From Galeopsis tetrahit (taxonomy: Eukaryota; Streptophyta; Magnoliopsida; Lamiales; Lamiaceae): 64,000 bases of DNA. Position numbers and translations under genes: made by a program. This document shows positions 38,900 to 53,783 of this stretch, piece by piece. The stretch lies in the NCBI GenBank assembly GCA_963675135.1, contig CAVLYN010000111.1:1-64000 (forward strand). The letters are read 5' to 3'. The stretch's first letter is position 1. The number at the start of each line of letters is the position of its first letter. The notes below the pieces were generated by a model. It was not told where the DNA came from. It ran no database searches and saw only the letters and a list, made by a program, of their open reading frames with translations.

Positions 38900-41800
38900 C
38901 ACTATAAACGAGTTATAGAAAACAACAACCCTAGAACGAATGTGAATTTGTAACGGTTAACTCTTTTGCAACTCGTGAGACTTTTCAAAAAGAGAAAATG
39001 AGTGAATCGATGAAAGTGTACTTTCCACATTATAGTGGGATAAACTATAGAGTTTTTGAACACTAACGAATGTGATTTCCCGCAAAATAAAGAAAACGTA
39101 AAGTTTGCTTGGTCACCAAGCAATCCTACAAAACACTTCATTTTGGTATTTTCGAGGTTAAATGGCACTATAAACGAGTTATAGAAAACAACAACCCTAG
39201 AACGAATGTGAATTTGTAACGGTTAACTCTTTTGCAACTCGTGAGACTTTTCAAAAAGAGAAAATGAGTGAATCGATGAAAGTGTACTTTCCACATTATA
39301 GTGGGATAAACTATAGAGTTTTTGAACACTAACGAATGTGATTTTCCGCAAAATAAGGAAAACGTAAAGTTTGCTTGGTCACCAAGCAATCCTACAAAAC
39401 ACTTCATTTTGGTATTTTCGAGGTTAAATGGCACTATAAACGAGTTATAGAAAACAACAACCCTAGAACGAATGTGAATCACATGGTTAACTCTTTTGCA
39501 ACTCGTGGAACTTTTCAAAAAGAGAGAATGAGTGAATCGATGAAATTGCACTTTCCACATTATAGTGGGATAAACTATAGAGTTTTTGAGAACTAACGTA
39601 TGTGATTGGAAGCAAAATGAAGAAAACATAAAGTTTGCTTGGTCACCAAGCAATCCTACAAAACACTTCATTTTGGTATTTTCGAGGTTAAATGGCACTA
39701 TAAACGAGTTATAGAAAACAACAACCCTAGAATGAATGTGAATTGGTCATGGATAACTCTTTTGCAACTCGTGAGACTTTTCAAAAAGAGAAAATGAGTG
39801 AATCGATGAAAGTGTACTTTCCACATTATAGTGGGATAAACTATAGAGTTTTTGAACAATAACGAATGTGATTTTCCGCAAAATAAAGAAAATGTAAAGT
39901 TTGCTTGGTCACCAAGCAATCCTACAAAACACTTCATTTTGGTATTTTCGAGGTTAAATGGCACTATAAACGAGTTATAGAAAACAACAACCCTAGAACG
40001 AATGTGAATTTGTAACGGTTAACTCTTTTGCAACTCGTGAGACTTTTCAAAAAGAGAAAATGAGTGAATCGATGAAAGTGTACTTTCCACATTATAGTGG
40101 GATAAACTATAGAGTTTTTGAACACTAACGAATGTGATTTCCCGCAAAATAAAAAAACGTAAAGTTTGCTTGGTCACCAAGCAATCCTACAAAACACTTC
40201 ATTTTGGTATTTTCGAGGTTAAATGGCACTATAAACGAGTTATAGAAAACAACAACCCTAGAACGAATGTGAATTTGTAACGGTTAACTCTTTTGCAACT
40301 CGTGAGACTTTTCAAAAAGAGAAAATGAGTGAATCGATGAAAGTGTACTTTCCACATTATAGTGGGATAAACTATAGAGTTTTTGAACACTAACGAATGT
40401 GATTTCCCGCAAAATAAAAAAACGTAAAGTTTGCTTGGTCACCAAGCAATCCTACAAAACACTTCATTTTGGTATTTTCGAGGTTAAATGGCACTATAAA
40501 CGAGTTATAGAAAACAACAACCCTAGAAAGAATGTGAATTGGTCATGGTTAACAATTTTGCAACTCGTGAGACTTTTCAAAAAGAGAAAATGAGTGAATC
40601 GATGAAAGTGTACTTTCCACATTTTAGTGGGATAAACTATAGAGTTTTTGAACACTAACGAATGTGATTTTCCGCAAAATAAAGAAAATGTAAAGTTTGC
40701 TTGGTCACCAAGCAATCCTACAAAACACTTCATTTTGGTATTTTCGAGGTTAAATGGCACTATAAACGAGTTATAGAAAACAACAACCCTAGAAAGAATG
40801 TGAATTGGTCATGGTTAACAATTTTGCAACTCGTGAGACTTTTCAAAAAGAGAAAATGAGTGAATCGATGAAAGTGTACTTTCCACATTATAGTGGGATA
40901 AACTATAGAGTTTTTGAACACTAACGAATGTGATTTTCCACAAAATAAAAAAAACGTAAAATTTGCTTAATCACCAAGCAATCCTACAAAACACTTCATT
41001 TTGGTATTTTCGAGATTAAATGGCACTATAAACGAGTTATAGAAAACAACAACCCTAGAACGAATGTGAATTGATCATGGTTAACTCTTTTGCAACTCGT
41101 GAGACTTTTCAAAAAGAGAAAATGAGTGAATCGATGAAATTGCACTTTCCACATTATAGTGGGATAAACTATAGAGTTTTTGAGAACTAACGTATGTGAT
41201 TTTCCGCAAAATGAAGAAAACATAGAGTTTGCTTGGTCACCAAGCAATCCTACAAAACACTTCATTTTGGTATTTTCGAGGTTAAATGGCACTATAAACG
41301 AGTTATAGAAAACAACAACCCTAGAACGAATGTGAATTGATCATGGTTAACTCTTTTGCAACTCGTGGAACTTTTCAAAAAGAGAGAATGAGTGAATCGA
41401 TGAAATTGCACTTTCCACATTATAGTGGGATAAACTATAGAGTTTTTGAGAACTAACGTATGTGATTTTCCGCAAAATGAAGAAAACATAGAGTTTGCTT
41501 GGTCACCAAGCAATCCTACAAAACACTTCATTTTGGTATTTTCGAGGTTAAATGGCACTATAAACGAGTTATAGAAAACAACAACCCTAGAACGAATGTG
41601 AATTGATCATGGTTAACTCTTTTGCAACTCGTGGAACTTTTCAAAAAGAGAGAATGAGTGAATCGATGAAATTGCACTTTCCACATTATAGTGGGATAAA
41701 CTATAGAGTTTTTGAGAACTAACGTATGTGATTGGAAGCAAAATGAAGAAAACATAAAGTTTGCTTGGTCACCAAGCAATCCTACAAAACACTTCATTTT

Positions 41801-43414
41801 GGTATTTTCGAGGTTAAATGGCACTATAAACGAGTTATAGAAAACAACAACCCTAGAAAGAATGTGAATTGGTCATGGATAACTCTTTTGCAACTCGTGA
41901 GACTTTTCAAAAAGAGAAAATGAGTGAATCGATGAAAGTGTACTTTCCACATTATAGTGGGATAAACTATAGAGTTTTTGAACACTAACGAATGTGATTT
42001 CCCGGAAAATAAAAAAACGTAAAGTTTGCTTGGTCACCAAGCAATCCTACAAAACACTTCATTTTGGTATTTTCGAGGTTAAATGGCACTATAAACGAGT
42101 TATAGAAAACAACAACCCTAGAAAGAATGTGAATTGGTCATGGATAACTCTTTTGCAACTCGTGAGACTTTTCAAAAAGAGAAAATGAGTGAATCGATGA
42201 AAGTGTACTTTCCACATTATAGTGGGATAAACTATAGAGTTTTTGAACAATAACGAATGTGATTTTCCGCAAAATAAAGAAAATGTAAAGTTTGCTTGGT
42301 CACCAAGCAATCCTACAAAACACTTCATTTTGGTATTTTTGAGGTTAAATGGCACTATAAACGAGTTATAGAAAACAACAACCCTAGAACGAATGTGAAT
42401 TTGTAACGGTTAACTCTTTTGCAACTCGTGAGACTTTTCAAAAAGAGAAAATGAGTGAATCGATGAAAGTGTACTTTCCACATTATAGTGGGATAAACTA
42501 TAGAGTTTTTGAACACTAACGAATGTGATTTCCCGCAAAATAAAAAAACGTAAAGTTTGCTTGGTCACCAAGCAATCCTACAAAACACTTCATTTTGGTA
42601 TTTTCGAGGTTAAATGGCACTATAAACGAGTTATAGAAAACAACAACCCTAGAAAGAATGTGAATTGGTCATGGATAACTCTTTTGCAACTCGTGAGACT
42701 TTTCAAAAAGAGAAAATGAGTGAATCGATGAAAGTGTACTTTCCACATTATAGTGGGATAAACTATAGAGTTTTTGAACAATAACGAATGTGATTTTCCG
42801 CAAAATAAAGAAAATGTAAAGTTTGCTTGGTCACCAAGCAATCCTACAAAACACTTCATTTTGGTATTTTTGAGGTTAAATGGCACTATAAACGAGTTAT
42901 AGAAAACAACAACCCTAGAACGAATGTGAATTTGTAACGGTTAACTCTTTTGCAACTCGTGAGACTTTTCAAAAAGAGAAAATGAGTGAATCGATGAAAG
43001 TGTACTTTCCACATTATAGTGGGATAAACTATAGAGTTTTTGAACACTAACGAATGTGATTTCCCGCAAAATAAAAAAACGTAAAGTTTGCTTGGTCACC
43101 AAGCAATCCTACAAAACACTTCATTTTGGTATTTTCGAGGTTAAATGGCACTATAAACGAGTTATAGAAAACAACAACCCTAGAAAGAATGTGAATTGGT
43201 CATGGTTAACAATTTTGCAACTCGTGAGACTTTTCAAAAAGAGAAAATGAGTGAATCGATGAAAGTGTACTTTCCACATTTTAGTGGGATAAACTATAGA
43301 GTTTTTGAACACTAACGAATGTGATTTTCCGCAAAATAAAGAAAATGTAAAGTTTGCTTGGTCACCAAGCAATCCTACAAAACACTTCATTTTGGTATTT
43401 TCGAGGTTAAATGG
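38900..43414. repeat. 17-mer HOR copy 2 (4515 bp)
   Basis: It matches 34385-38899 unit for unit, including the 264-bp B monomer (39432-39695), the GAATGAATG unit (39696) and CCCGGAAAAT at 42005. I noticed no difference between the copies by eye, but did not align every base. Its right part (from 40758) is also the first copy of the 15-mer. Confidence 0.93.
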
Positions 43415-44744
43415 CACTATAAACGAGTTATAGAAAACAACAACCCTAGAAAGAATGTGAATTGGTCATGGTTAACAATTTTGCAACTCGTGAGACTTTT
43501 CAAAAAGAGAAAATGAGTGAATCGATGAAATTGCACTTTCCACATTATAGTGGGATAAACTATAGAGTTTTTGAGAACTAACATATGTGATTTTCCGCAA
43601 AATGAAGAAAACATAAAGTTTGCTTGGTCACCAAGCAATCCTACAAAACACTTCATTTTGGTATTTTCGAGGTTAAATGGCACTATAAACGAGTTATAGA
43701 AAACAACAACCCTAGAACGAATGTGAATTGATCATGGTTAACTCTTTTGCAGCTCGTGGAACTTTTCAAAAAGAGAGAATGAGTGAATCGATGAAATTGC
43801 ACTTTCCACATTATAGTGGGATAAACTATAGAGTTTTTGAGAACTAACGTATGTGATTTTCCGCAAAATGAAGAAAACATAGAGTTTGCTTGGTCACCAA
43901 GCAATCCTACAAAACACTTCATTTTGGTATTTTCGAGGTTAAATGGCACTATAAACGAGTTATAGAAAACAACAACCCTAGAACGAATGTGAATTGATCA
44001 TGGTTAACTCTTTTGCAACTCGTGGAACTTTTCAAAAAGAGAGAATGAGTGAATCGATGAAATTGCACTTTCCACATTATAGTGGGATAAACTATAGAGT
44101 TTTTGAGAACTAACGTATGTGATTGGAAGCAAAATGAAGAAAACATAAAGTTTGCTTGGTCACCAAGCAATCCTACAAAACACTTCATTTTGGTATTTTC
44201 GAGGTTAAATGGCACTATAAACGAGTTATAGAAAACAACAACCCTAGAAAGAATGTGAATTGGTCATGGTTAACAATTTTGCAACTCGTGAGACTTTTCA
44301 AAAAGAGAAAATGAATGAATCGATGAAATTGCACTTTCCACATTATAGTGGGATAAACTATAGAGTTTTTGAGAACTAACATATGTGATTTTCCGCAAAA
44401 TGAAGAAAACATAAAGTTTGCTTGGTCACCAAGCAATCCTACAAAACACTTCATTTTGGTATTTTCGAGGTTAAATGGCACTATAAACGAGTTATAGAAA
44501 ACAACAACCCTAGAACGAATGTGAATTTGTAATGGTTAACTCTTTTGCAACTCGTGAGACTTTTCAAAAAGAGAAAATGAGTGAATCGATGAAAGTGTAC
44601 TTTCCACATTATAGTGGGATAAACTATAGAGTTTTTGAACAATAACGAATGTGATTTTCCACAAAATAAAAAAAACGTAAAATTTGCTTAATCACCAAGC
44701 AATCCTACAAAACACTTCATTTTGGTATTTTCGAGATTAAATGG
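40758..44744. repeat. 15-mer HOR copy 1 (3987 bp)
   Basis: The order is G, A-hybrid, A, B, D, C-K, D, C-K, D, E, E/F, A, B, E/F, H/G. Three 265-bp units give 3987 bp. Its first ten monomers are also the right end of the second 17-mer. It carries CCCGG at 42005, CAGCTCG at 43752 and ATGAATG at 44315. Confidence 0.93.
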
Positions 44745-47700
44745 CACTATAAACGAGTTATAGAAAACAACAACCCTAGAAAGAATGTGAATTGGTCATG
44801 GTTAACAATTTTGCAACTCGTGAGACTTTTCAAAAAGAGAAAATGAGTGAATCGATGAAAGTGTACTTTCCACATTATAGTGGGATAAACTATAGAGTTT
44901 TTGAACACTAACGAATGTGATTTTCCACAAAATAAAAAAAACGTAAAATTTGCTTAATCACCAAGCAATCCTACAAAACACTTCATTTTGGTATTTTCGA
45001 GATTAAATGGCACTATAAACGAGTTATAGAAAACAACAACCCTAGAACGAATGTGAATTGATCATGGTTAACTCTTTTGCAACTCGTGAGACTTTTCAAA
45101 AAGAGAAAATGAGTGAATCGATGAAATTGCACTTTCCACATTATAGTGGGATAAACTATAGAGTTTTTGAGAACTAACGTATGTGATTTTCCGCAAAATG
45201 AAGAAAACATAGAGTTTGCTTGGTCACCAAGCAATCCTACAAAACACTTCATTTTGGTATTTTCGAGGTTAAATGGCACTATAAACGAGTTATAGAAAAC
45301 AACAACCCTAGAACGAATGTGAATTGATCATGGTTAACTCTTTTGCAACTCGTGGAACTTTTCAAAAAGAGAGAATGAGTGAATCGATGAAATTGCACTT
45401 TCCACATTATAGTGGGATAAACTATAGAGTTTTTGAGAACTAACGTATGTGATTTTCCGCAAAATGAAGAAAACATAGAGTTTGCTTGGTCACCAAGCAA
45501 TCCTACAAAACACTTCATTTTGGTATTTTCGAGGTTAAATGGCACTATAAACGAGTTATAGAAAACAACAACCCTAGAACGAATGTGAATTGATCATGGT
45601 TAACTCTTTTGCAACTCGTGGAACTTTTCAAAAAGAGAGAATGAGTGAATCGATGAAATTGCACTTTCCACATTATAGTGGGATAAACTATAGAGTTTTT
45701 GAGAACTAACGTATGTGATTGGAAGCAAAATGAAGAAAACATAAAGTTTGCTTGGTCACCAAGCAATCCTACAAAACACTTCATTTTGGTATTTTCGAGG
45801 TTAAATGGCACTATAAACGAGTTATAGAAAACAACAACCCTAGAAAGAATGTGAATTGGTCATGGATAACTCTTTTGCAACTCGTGAGACTTTTCAAAAA
45901 GAGAAAATGAGTGAATCGATGAAAGTGTACTTTCCACATTATAGTGGGATAAACTATAGAGTTTTTGAACACTAACGAATGTGATTTCCCGCAAAATAAA
46001 AAAACGTAAAGTTTGCTTGGTCACCAAGCAATCCTACAAAACACTTCATTTTGGTATTTTCGAGGTTAAATGGCACTATAAACGAGTTATAGAAAACAAC
46101 AACCCTAGAAAGAATGTGAATTGGTCATGGATAACTCTTTTGCAACTCGTGAGACTTTTCAAAAAGAGAAAATGAGTGAATCGATGAAAGTGTACTTTCC
46201 ACATTATAGTGGGATAAACTATAGAGTTTTTGAACAATAACGAATGTGATTTTCCGCAAAATAAAGAAAATGTAAAGTTTGCTTGGTCACCAAGCAATCC
46301 TACAAAACACTTCATTTTGGTATTTTTGAGGTTAAATGGCACTATAAACGAGTTATAGAAAACAACAACCCTAGAACGAATGTGAATTTGTAACGGTTAA
46401 CTCTTTTGCAACTCGTGAGACTTTTCAAAAAGAGAAAATGAGTGAATCGATGAAAGTGTACTTTCCACATTATAGTGGGATAAACTATAGAGTTTTTGAA
46501 CACTAACGAATGTGATTTCCCGCAAAATAAAAAAACGTAAAGTTTGCTTGGTCACCAAGCAATCCTACAAAACACTTCATTTTGGTATTTTCGAGGTTAA
46601 ATGGCACTATAAACGAGTTATAGAAAACAACAACCCTAGAAAGAATGTGAATTGGTCATGGATAACTCTTTTGCAACTCGTGAGACTTTTCAAAAAGAGA
46701 AAATGAGTGAATCGATGAAAGTGTACTTTCCACATTATAGTGGGATAAACTATAGAGTTTTTGAACAATAACGAATGTGATTTTCCGCAAAATAAAGAAA
46801 ATGTAAAGTTTGCTTGGTCACCAAGCAATCCTACAAAACACTTCATTTTGGTATTTTTGAGGTTAAATGGCACTATAAACGAGTTATAGAAAACAACAAC
46901 CCTAGAACGAATGTGAATTTGTAACGGTTAACTCTTTTGCAACTCGTGAGACTTTTCAAAAAGAGAAAATGAGTGAATCGATGAAAGTGTACTTTCCACA
47001 TTATAGTGGGATAAACTATAGAGTTTTTGAACACTAACGAATGTGATTTCCCGCAAAATAAAAAAACGTAAAGTTTTCTTGGTCACCAAGCAATCCTACA
47101 AAACACTTCATTTTGGTATTTTCGAGGTTAAATGGCACTATAAACGAGTTATAGAAAACAACAACCCTAGAAAGAATGTGAATTGGTCATGGTTAACAAT
47201 TTTGCAACTCGTGAGACTTTTCAAAAAGAGAAAATGAGTGAATCGATGAAAGTGTACTTTCCACATTTTAGTGGGATAAACTATAGAGTTTTTGAACACT
47301 AACGAATGTGATTTTCCGCAAAATAAAGAAAATGTAAAGTTTGCTTGGTCACCAAGCAATCCTACAAAACACTTCATTTTGGTATTTTCGAGGTTAAATG
47401 GCACTATAAACGAGTTATAGAAAACAACAACCCTAGAAAGAATGTGAATTGGTCATGGTTAACAATTTTGCAACTCGTGAGACTTTTCAAAAAGAGAAAA
47501 TGAGTGAATCGATGAAATTGCACTTTCCACATTATAGTGGGATAAACTATAGAGTTTTTGAGAACTAACATATGTGATTTTCCGCAAAATGAAGAAAACA
47601 TAAAGTTTGCTTGGTCACCAAGCAATCCTACAAAACACTTCATTTTGGTATTTTCGAGGTTAAATGGCACTATAAACGAGTTATAGAAAACAACAACCCT

Positions 47701-48731
47701 AGAACGAATGTGAATTGATCATGGTTAACTCTTTTGCAGCTCGTGGAACTTTTCAAAAAGAGAGAATGAGTGAATCGATGAAATTGCACTTTCCACATTA
47801 TAGTGGGATAAACTATAGAGTTTTTGAGAACTAACGTATGTGATTTTCCGCAAAATGAAGAAAACATAGAGTTTGCTTGGTCACCAAGCAATCCTACAAA
47901 ACACTTCATTTTGGTATTTTCGAGGTTAAATGGCACTATAAACGAGTTATAGAAAACAACAACCCTAGAACGAATGTGAATTGATCATGGTTAACTCTTT
48001 TGCAACTCGTGGAACTTTTCAAAAAGAGAGAATGAGTGAATCGATGAAATTGCACTTTCCACATTATAGTGGGATAAACTATAGAGTTTTTGAGAACTAA
48101 CGTATGTGATTGGAAGCAAAATGAAGAAAACATAAAGTTTGCTTGGTCACCAAGCAATCCTACAAAACACTTCATTTTGGTATTTTCGAGGTTAAATGGC
48201 ACTATAAACGAGTTATAGAAAACAACAACCCTAGAAAGAATGTGAATTGGTCATGGTTAACAATTTTGCAACTCGTGAGACTTTTCAAAAAGAGAAAATG
48301 AATGAATCGATGAAATTGCACTTTCCACATTATAGTGGGATAAACTATAGAGTTTTTGAGAACTAACATATGTGATTTTCCGCAAAATGAAGAAAACATA
48401 AAGTTTGCTTGGTCACCAAGCAATCCTACAAAACACTTCATTTTGGTATTTTCGAGGTTAAATGGCACTATAAACGAGTTATAGAAAACAACAACCCTAG
48501 AACGAATGTGAATTTGTAATGGTTAACTCTTTTGCAACTCGTGAGACTTTTCAAAAAGAGAAAATGAGTGAATCGATGAAAGTGTACTTTCCACATTATA
48601 GTGGGATAAACTATAGAGTTTTTGAACAATAACGAATGTGATTTTCCACAAAATAAAAAAAACGTAAAATTTGCTTAATCACCAAGCAATCCTACAAAAC
48701 ACTTCATTTTGGTATTTTCGAGATTAAATGG
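44745..48731. repeat. 15-mer HOR copy 2 (3987 bp)
   Basis: Same fifteen classes. It shares CAGCTCG (47739) and ATGAATG (48302) with copy 1 but has the ordinary CCCGC at 45991-45992 where copy 1 has CCCGG. It has a private change at 47077 within the dyad. The join 44744/44745 places two class G tails next to each other, the only such pair in the window. Confidence 0.93.
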
Positions 48732-51700
48732 CACTATAAACGAGTTATAGAAAACAACAACCCTAGAACGAATGTGAATTGATCATGGTTAACTCTTTTG
48801 CAACTCGTGGAACTTTTCAAAAAGAGAGAATGAGTAAATCGATGAAATTGCACTTTCCACATTATAGTGGGATAAACTATAGAGTTTTTGAGAACTAACA
48901 TATGTGATTTTCCGCAAAATGAAGAAAACATAAAGTTTGCTTGGTCACCAAGCAATCCTACAAAACACTTCATTTTGGTATTTTCGAGGTTAAATGGCAC
49001 TATAAACGAGTTATAGAAAACAACAACCCTAGAACGAATGTGAATTGATCATGGTTAACTCTTTTGCAACTCGTGGAACTTTTCAAAAAGAGAGAATGAG
49101 TGAATCGATGAAATTGCACTTTCCACATTATAGTGGGATAAACTATAGAGTTTTTGAGAACTAACGTATGTGATTTTCCGCAAAATGAAGAAAACATAGA
49201 GTTTGCTTGGTCACCAAGCAATCCTACAAAACACTTCATTTTGGTATTTTCGAGGTTAAATGGCACTATAAACGAGTTATAGAAAACAACAACCCTAGAA
49301 CGAATGTGAATTGATCATGGTTAACTCTTTTGCAACTCGTGGAACTTTTCAAAAAGAGAGAATGAGTGAATCGATGAAATTGCACTTTCCACATTATAGT
49401 GGGATAAACTATAGAGTTTTTGAGAACTAACGTATGTGATTGGAAGCAAAATGAAGAAAACATAAAGTTTGCTTGGTCACCAAGCAATCCTACAAAACAC
49501 TTCATTTTGGTATTTTCGAGGTTAAATGGCACTATAAACGAGTTATAGAAAACAACAACCCTAGAAAGAATGTGAATTGGTCATGGTTAACAATTTTGCA
49601 ACTCGTGAGACTTTTCAAAAAGAGAAAATGAGTGAATCGATGAAATTGCACTTTCCACATTATAGTGGGATAAACTATAGAGTTTTTGAGAACTAACATA
49701 TGTGATTTTCCGCAAAATGAAGAAAACATAAAGTTTGCTTGGTCACCAAGCAATCCTACAAAACACTTCATTTTGGTATTTTCGAGGTTAAATGGCACTA
49801 TAAACGAGTTATAGAAAACAACAACCCTAGAACGAATGTGAATTTGTAATGGTTAACTCTTTTGCAACTCGTGAGACTTTTCAAAAAGAGAAAATGAGTG
49901 AATCGATGAAAGTGTACTTTCCACATTATAGTGGGATAAACTATAGAGTTTTTGAACAATAACGAATGTGATTTTCCGCAAAATAAAGAAAATGTAAAGT
50001 TTGCTTGGTCACCAAGCAATCCTACAAAACACTTCATTTTGGTATTTTCGAGGTTAAATGGCACTATAAACGAGTTATAGAAAACAACAACCCTAGAACG
50101 AATGTGAATTTGTAACGGTTAACTCTTTTGCAACTCGTGAGACTTTTCAAAAAGAGAAAATGAGTGAATCGATGAAAGTGTACTTTCCACATTATAGTGG
50201 GATAAACTATAGAGTTTTTGAACACTAACGAATGTGATTTCCCGCAAAATAAAGAAAACGTAAAGTTTGCTTGGTCACCAAGCAATCCTACAAAACACTT
50301 CATTTTGGTATTTTCGAGGTTAAATGGCACTATAAACGAGTTATAGAAAACAACAACCCTAGAACGAATGTGAATTTGTAACGGTTAACTCTTTTGCAAC
50401 TCGTGAGACTTTTCAAAAAGAGAAAATGAGTGAATCGATGAAAGTGTACTTTCCACATTATAGTGGGATAAACTATAGAGTTTTTGAACACTAACGAATG
50501 TGATTTTCCGCAAAATAAGGAAAACGTAAAGTTTGCTTGGTCACCAAGCAATCCTACAAAACACTTCATTTTGGTATTTTCGAGGTTAAATGGCACTATA
50601 AACGAGTTATAGAAAACAACAACCCTAGAACGAATGTGAATTGATCATGGTTAACTCTTTTGCAACTCGTGGAACTTTTCAAAAAGAGAGAATGAGTGAA
50701 TCGATGAAATTGCACTTTCCACATTATAGTGGGATAAACTATAGAGTTTTTGAGAACTAACGTATGTGATTGGAAGCAAAATGAAGAAAACATAAAGTTT
50801 GCTTGGTCACCAAGCAATCCTACAAAACACTTCATTTTGGTATTTTCGAGGTTAAATGGCACTATAAACGAGTTATAGAAAACAACAACCCTAGAATGAA
50901 TGTGAATTGGTCATGGATAACTCTTTTGCAACTCGTGAGACTTTTCAAAAACAGAAAATGAGTGAATCGATGAAAGTGTACTTTCCACATTATAGTGGGA
51001 TAAACTATAGAGTTTTTGAACAATAACGAATGTGATTTTCCGCAAAATAAAGAAAATGTAAAGTTTGCTTGGTCACCAAGCAATCCTACAAAACACTTCA
51101 TTTTGGTATTTTCGAGGTTAAATGGCACTATAAACGAGTTATAGAAAACAACAACCCTAGAACGAATGTGAATTTGTAACGGTTAACTCTTTTGCAACTC
51201 GTGAGACTTTTCAAAAAGAGAAAATGAGTGAATCGATGAAAGTGTACTTTCCACATTATAGTGGGATAAACTATAGAGTTTTTGAACACTAACGAATGTG
51301 ATTTCCCGCAAAATAAAAAAACGTAAAGTTTGCTTGGTCACCAAGCAATCCTACAAAACACTTCATTTTGGTATTTTCGAGGTTAAATGGCACTATAAAC
51401 GAGTTATAGAAAACAACAACCCTAGAAAGAATGTGAATTGGTCATGGTTAACAATTTTGCAACTCGTGAGACTTTTCAAAAAGAGAAAATGAGTGAATCG
51501 ATGAAAGTGTACTTTCCACATTTTAGTGGGATAAACTATAGAGTTTTTGAACACTAACGAATGTGATTTTCCGCAAAATAAAGAAAATGTAAAGTTTGCT
51601 TGGTCACCAAGCAATCCTACAAAACACTTCATTTTGGTATTTTCGAGGTTAAATGGCACTATAAACGAGTTATAGAAAACAACAACCCTAGAAAGAATGT

Positions 51701-53783
51701 GAATTGGTCATGGTTAACAATTTTGCAACTCGTGAGACTTTTCAAAAAGAGAAAATGAGTGAATCGATGAAAGTGTACTTTCCACATTATAGTGGGATAA
51801 ACTATAGAGTTTTTGAACACTAACGAATGTGATTTTCCACAAAATAAAAAAAACGTAAAATTTGCTTAATCACCAAGCAATCCTACAAAACACTTCATTT
51901 TGGTATTTTCGAGATTAAATGGCACTATAAACGAGTTATAGAAAACAACAACCCTAGAACGAATGTGAATTGATCATGGTTAACTCTTTTGCAACTCGTG
52001 AGACTTTTCAAAAAGAGAAAATGAGTGAATCGATGAAATTGCACTTTCCACATTATAGTGGGATAAACTATAGAGTTTTTGAGAACTAACGTATGTGATT
52101 TTCCGCAAAATGAAGAAAACATAGAGTTTGCTTGGTCACCAAGCAATCCTACAAAACACTTCATTTTGGTATTTTCGAGGTTAAATGGCACTATAAACGA
52201 GTTATAGAAAACAACAACCCTAGAACGAATGTGAATTGATCATGGTTAACTCTTTTGCAACTCGTGGAACTTTTCAAAAAGAGAGAATGAGTGAATCGAT
52301 GAAATTGCACTTTCCACATTATAGTGGGATAAACTATAGAGTTTTTGAGAACTAACGTATGTGATTTTCCGCAAAATGAAGAAAACATAGAGTTTGCTTG
52401 GTCACCAAGCAATCCTACAAAACACTTCATTTTGGTATTTTCGAGGTTAAATGGCACTATAAACGAGTTATAGAAAACAACAACCCTAGAACGAATGTGA
52501 ATTGATCATGGTTAACTCTTTTGCAACTCGTGGAACTTTTCAAAAAGAGAGAATGAGTGAATCGATGAAATTGCACTTTCCACATTATAGTGGGATAAAC
52601 TATAGAGTTTTTGAGAACTAACGTATGTGATTGGAAGCAAAATGAAGAAAACATAAAGTTTGCTTGGTCACCAAGCAATCCTACAAAACACTTCATTTTG
52701 GTATTTTCGAGGTTAAATGGCACTATAAACGAGTTATAGAAAACAACAACCCTAGAAAGAATGTGAATTGGTCATGGATAACTCTTTTGCAACTCGTGAG
52801 ACTTTTCAAAAAGAGAAAATGAGTGAATCGATGAAAGTGTACTTTCCACATTATAGTGGGATAAACTATAGAGTTTTTGAACAATAACGAATGTGATTTT
52901 CCGCAAAATAAAGAAAATGTAAAGTTTGCTTGGTCACCAAGCAATCCTACAAAACACTTCATTTTGGTATTTTCGAGGTTAAATGGCACTATAAACGAGT
53001 TATAGAAAACAACAACCCTAGAACGAATGTGAATTGATCATGGTTAACTCTTTTGCAACTCGTGGAACTTTTCAAAAAGAGAGAATGAGTGAATCGATGA
53101 AATTGCACTTTCCACATTATAGTGGGATAAACTATAGAGTTTTTGAGAACTAACGTATGTGATTTTCCGCAAAATGAAGAAAACATAGAGTTTGCTTGGT
53201 CACCAAGCAATCCTACAAAACACTTCATTTTGGTATTTTCGAGGTTAAATGGCACTATAAACGAGTTATAGAAAACAACAACCCTAGAAAGAATGTGAAT
53301 TGGTCATGGATAACTCTTTTGCAACTCGTGAGACTTTTCAAAAAGAGAAAATGAGTGAATCGATGAAAGTGTACTTTCCACATTATAGTGGGATAAACTA
53401 TAGAGTTTTTGAACACTAACGAATGTGATTTCCCGCAAAATAAAAAAACGTAAAGTTTGCTTGGTCACCAAGCAATCCTACAAAACACTTCATTTTGGTA
53501 TTTTCGAGGTTAAATGGCACTATAAACGAGTTATAGAAAACAACAACCCTAGAAAGAATGTGAATTGGTCATGGTTAACAATTTTGCAACTCGTGAGACT
53601 TTTCAAAAAGAGAAAATGAGTGAATCGATGAAAGTGTACTTTCCACATTATAGTGGGATAAACTATAGAGTTTTTGAACACTAACGAATGTGATTTTCCA
53701 CAAAATAAAAAAAACGTAAAATTTGCTTAATCACCAAGCAATCCTACAAAACACTTCATTTTGGTATTTTCGAGATTAAATGG
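48732..53783. repeat. Mosaic block repeating parts of earlier HORs
   Basis: Nineteen monomers: F, A, B, E/F, H, two H/D-like units, B, C, D, E, G, A-hybrid, A, B, C, A, D, G. 48732-49795 continues the 16302-bp duplicate. 50062-52720 follows the first part of the 17-mer but with one D instead of two and an intact 266-bp B. Private changes include G-to-A at 48836 and G-to-C at 50952. Confidence 0.85.
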
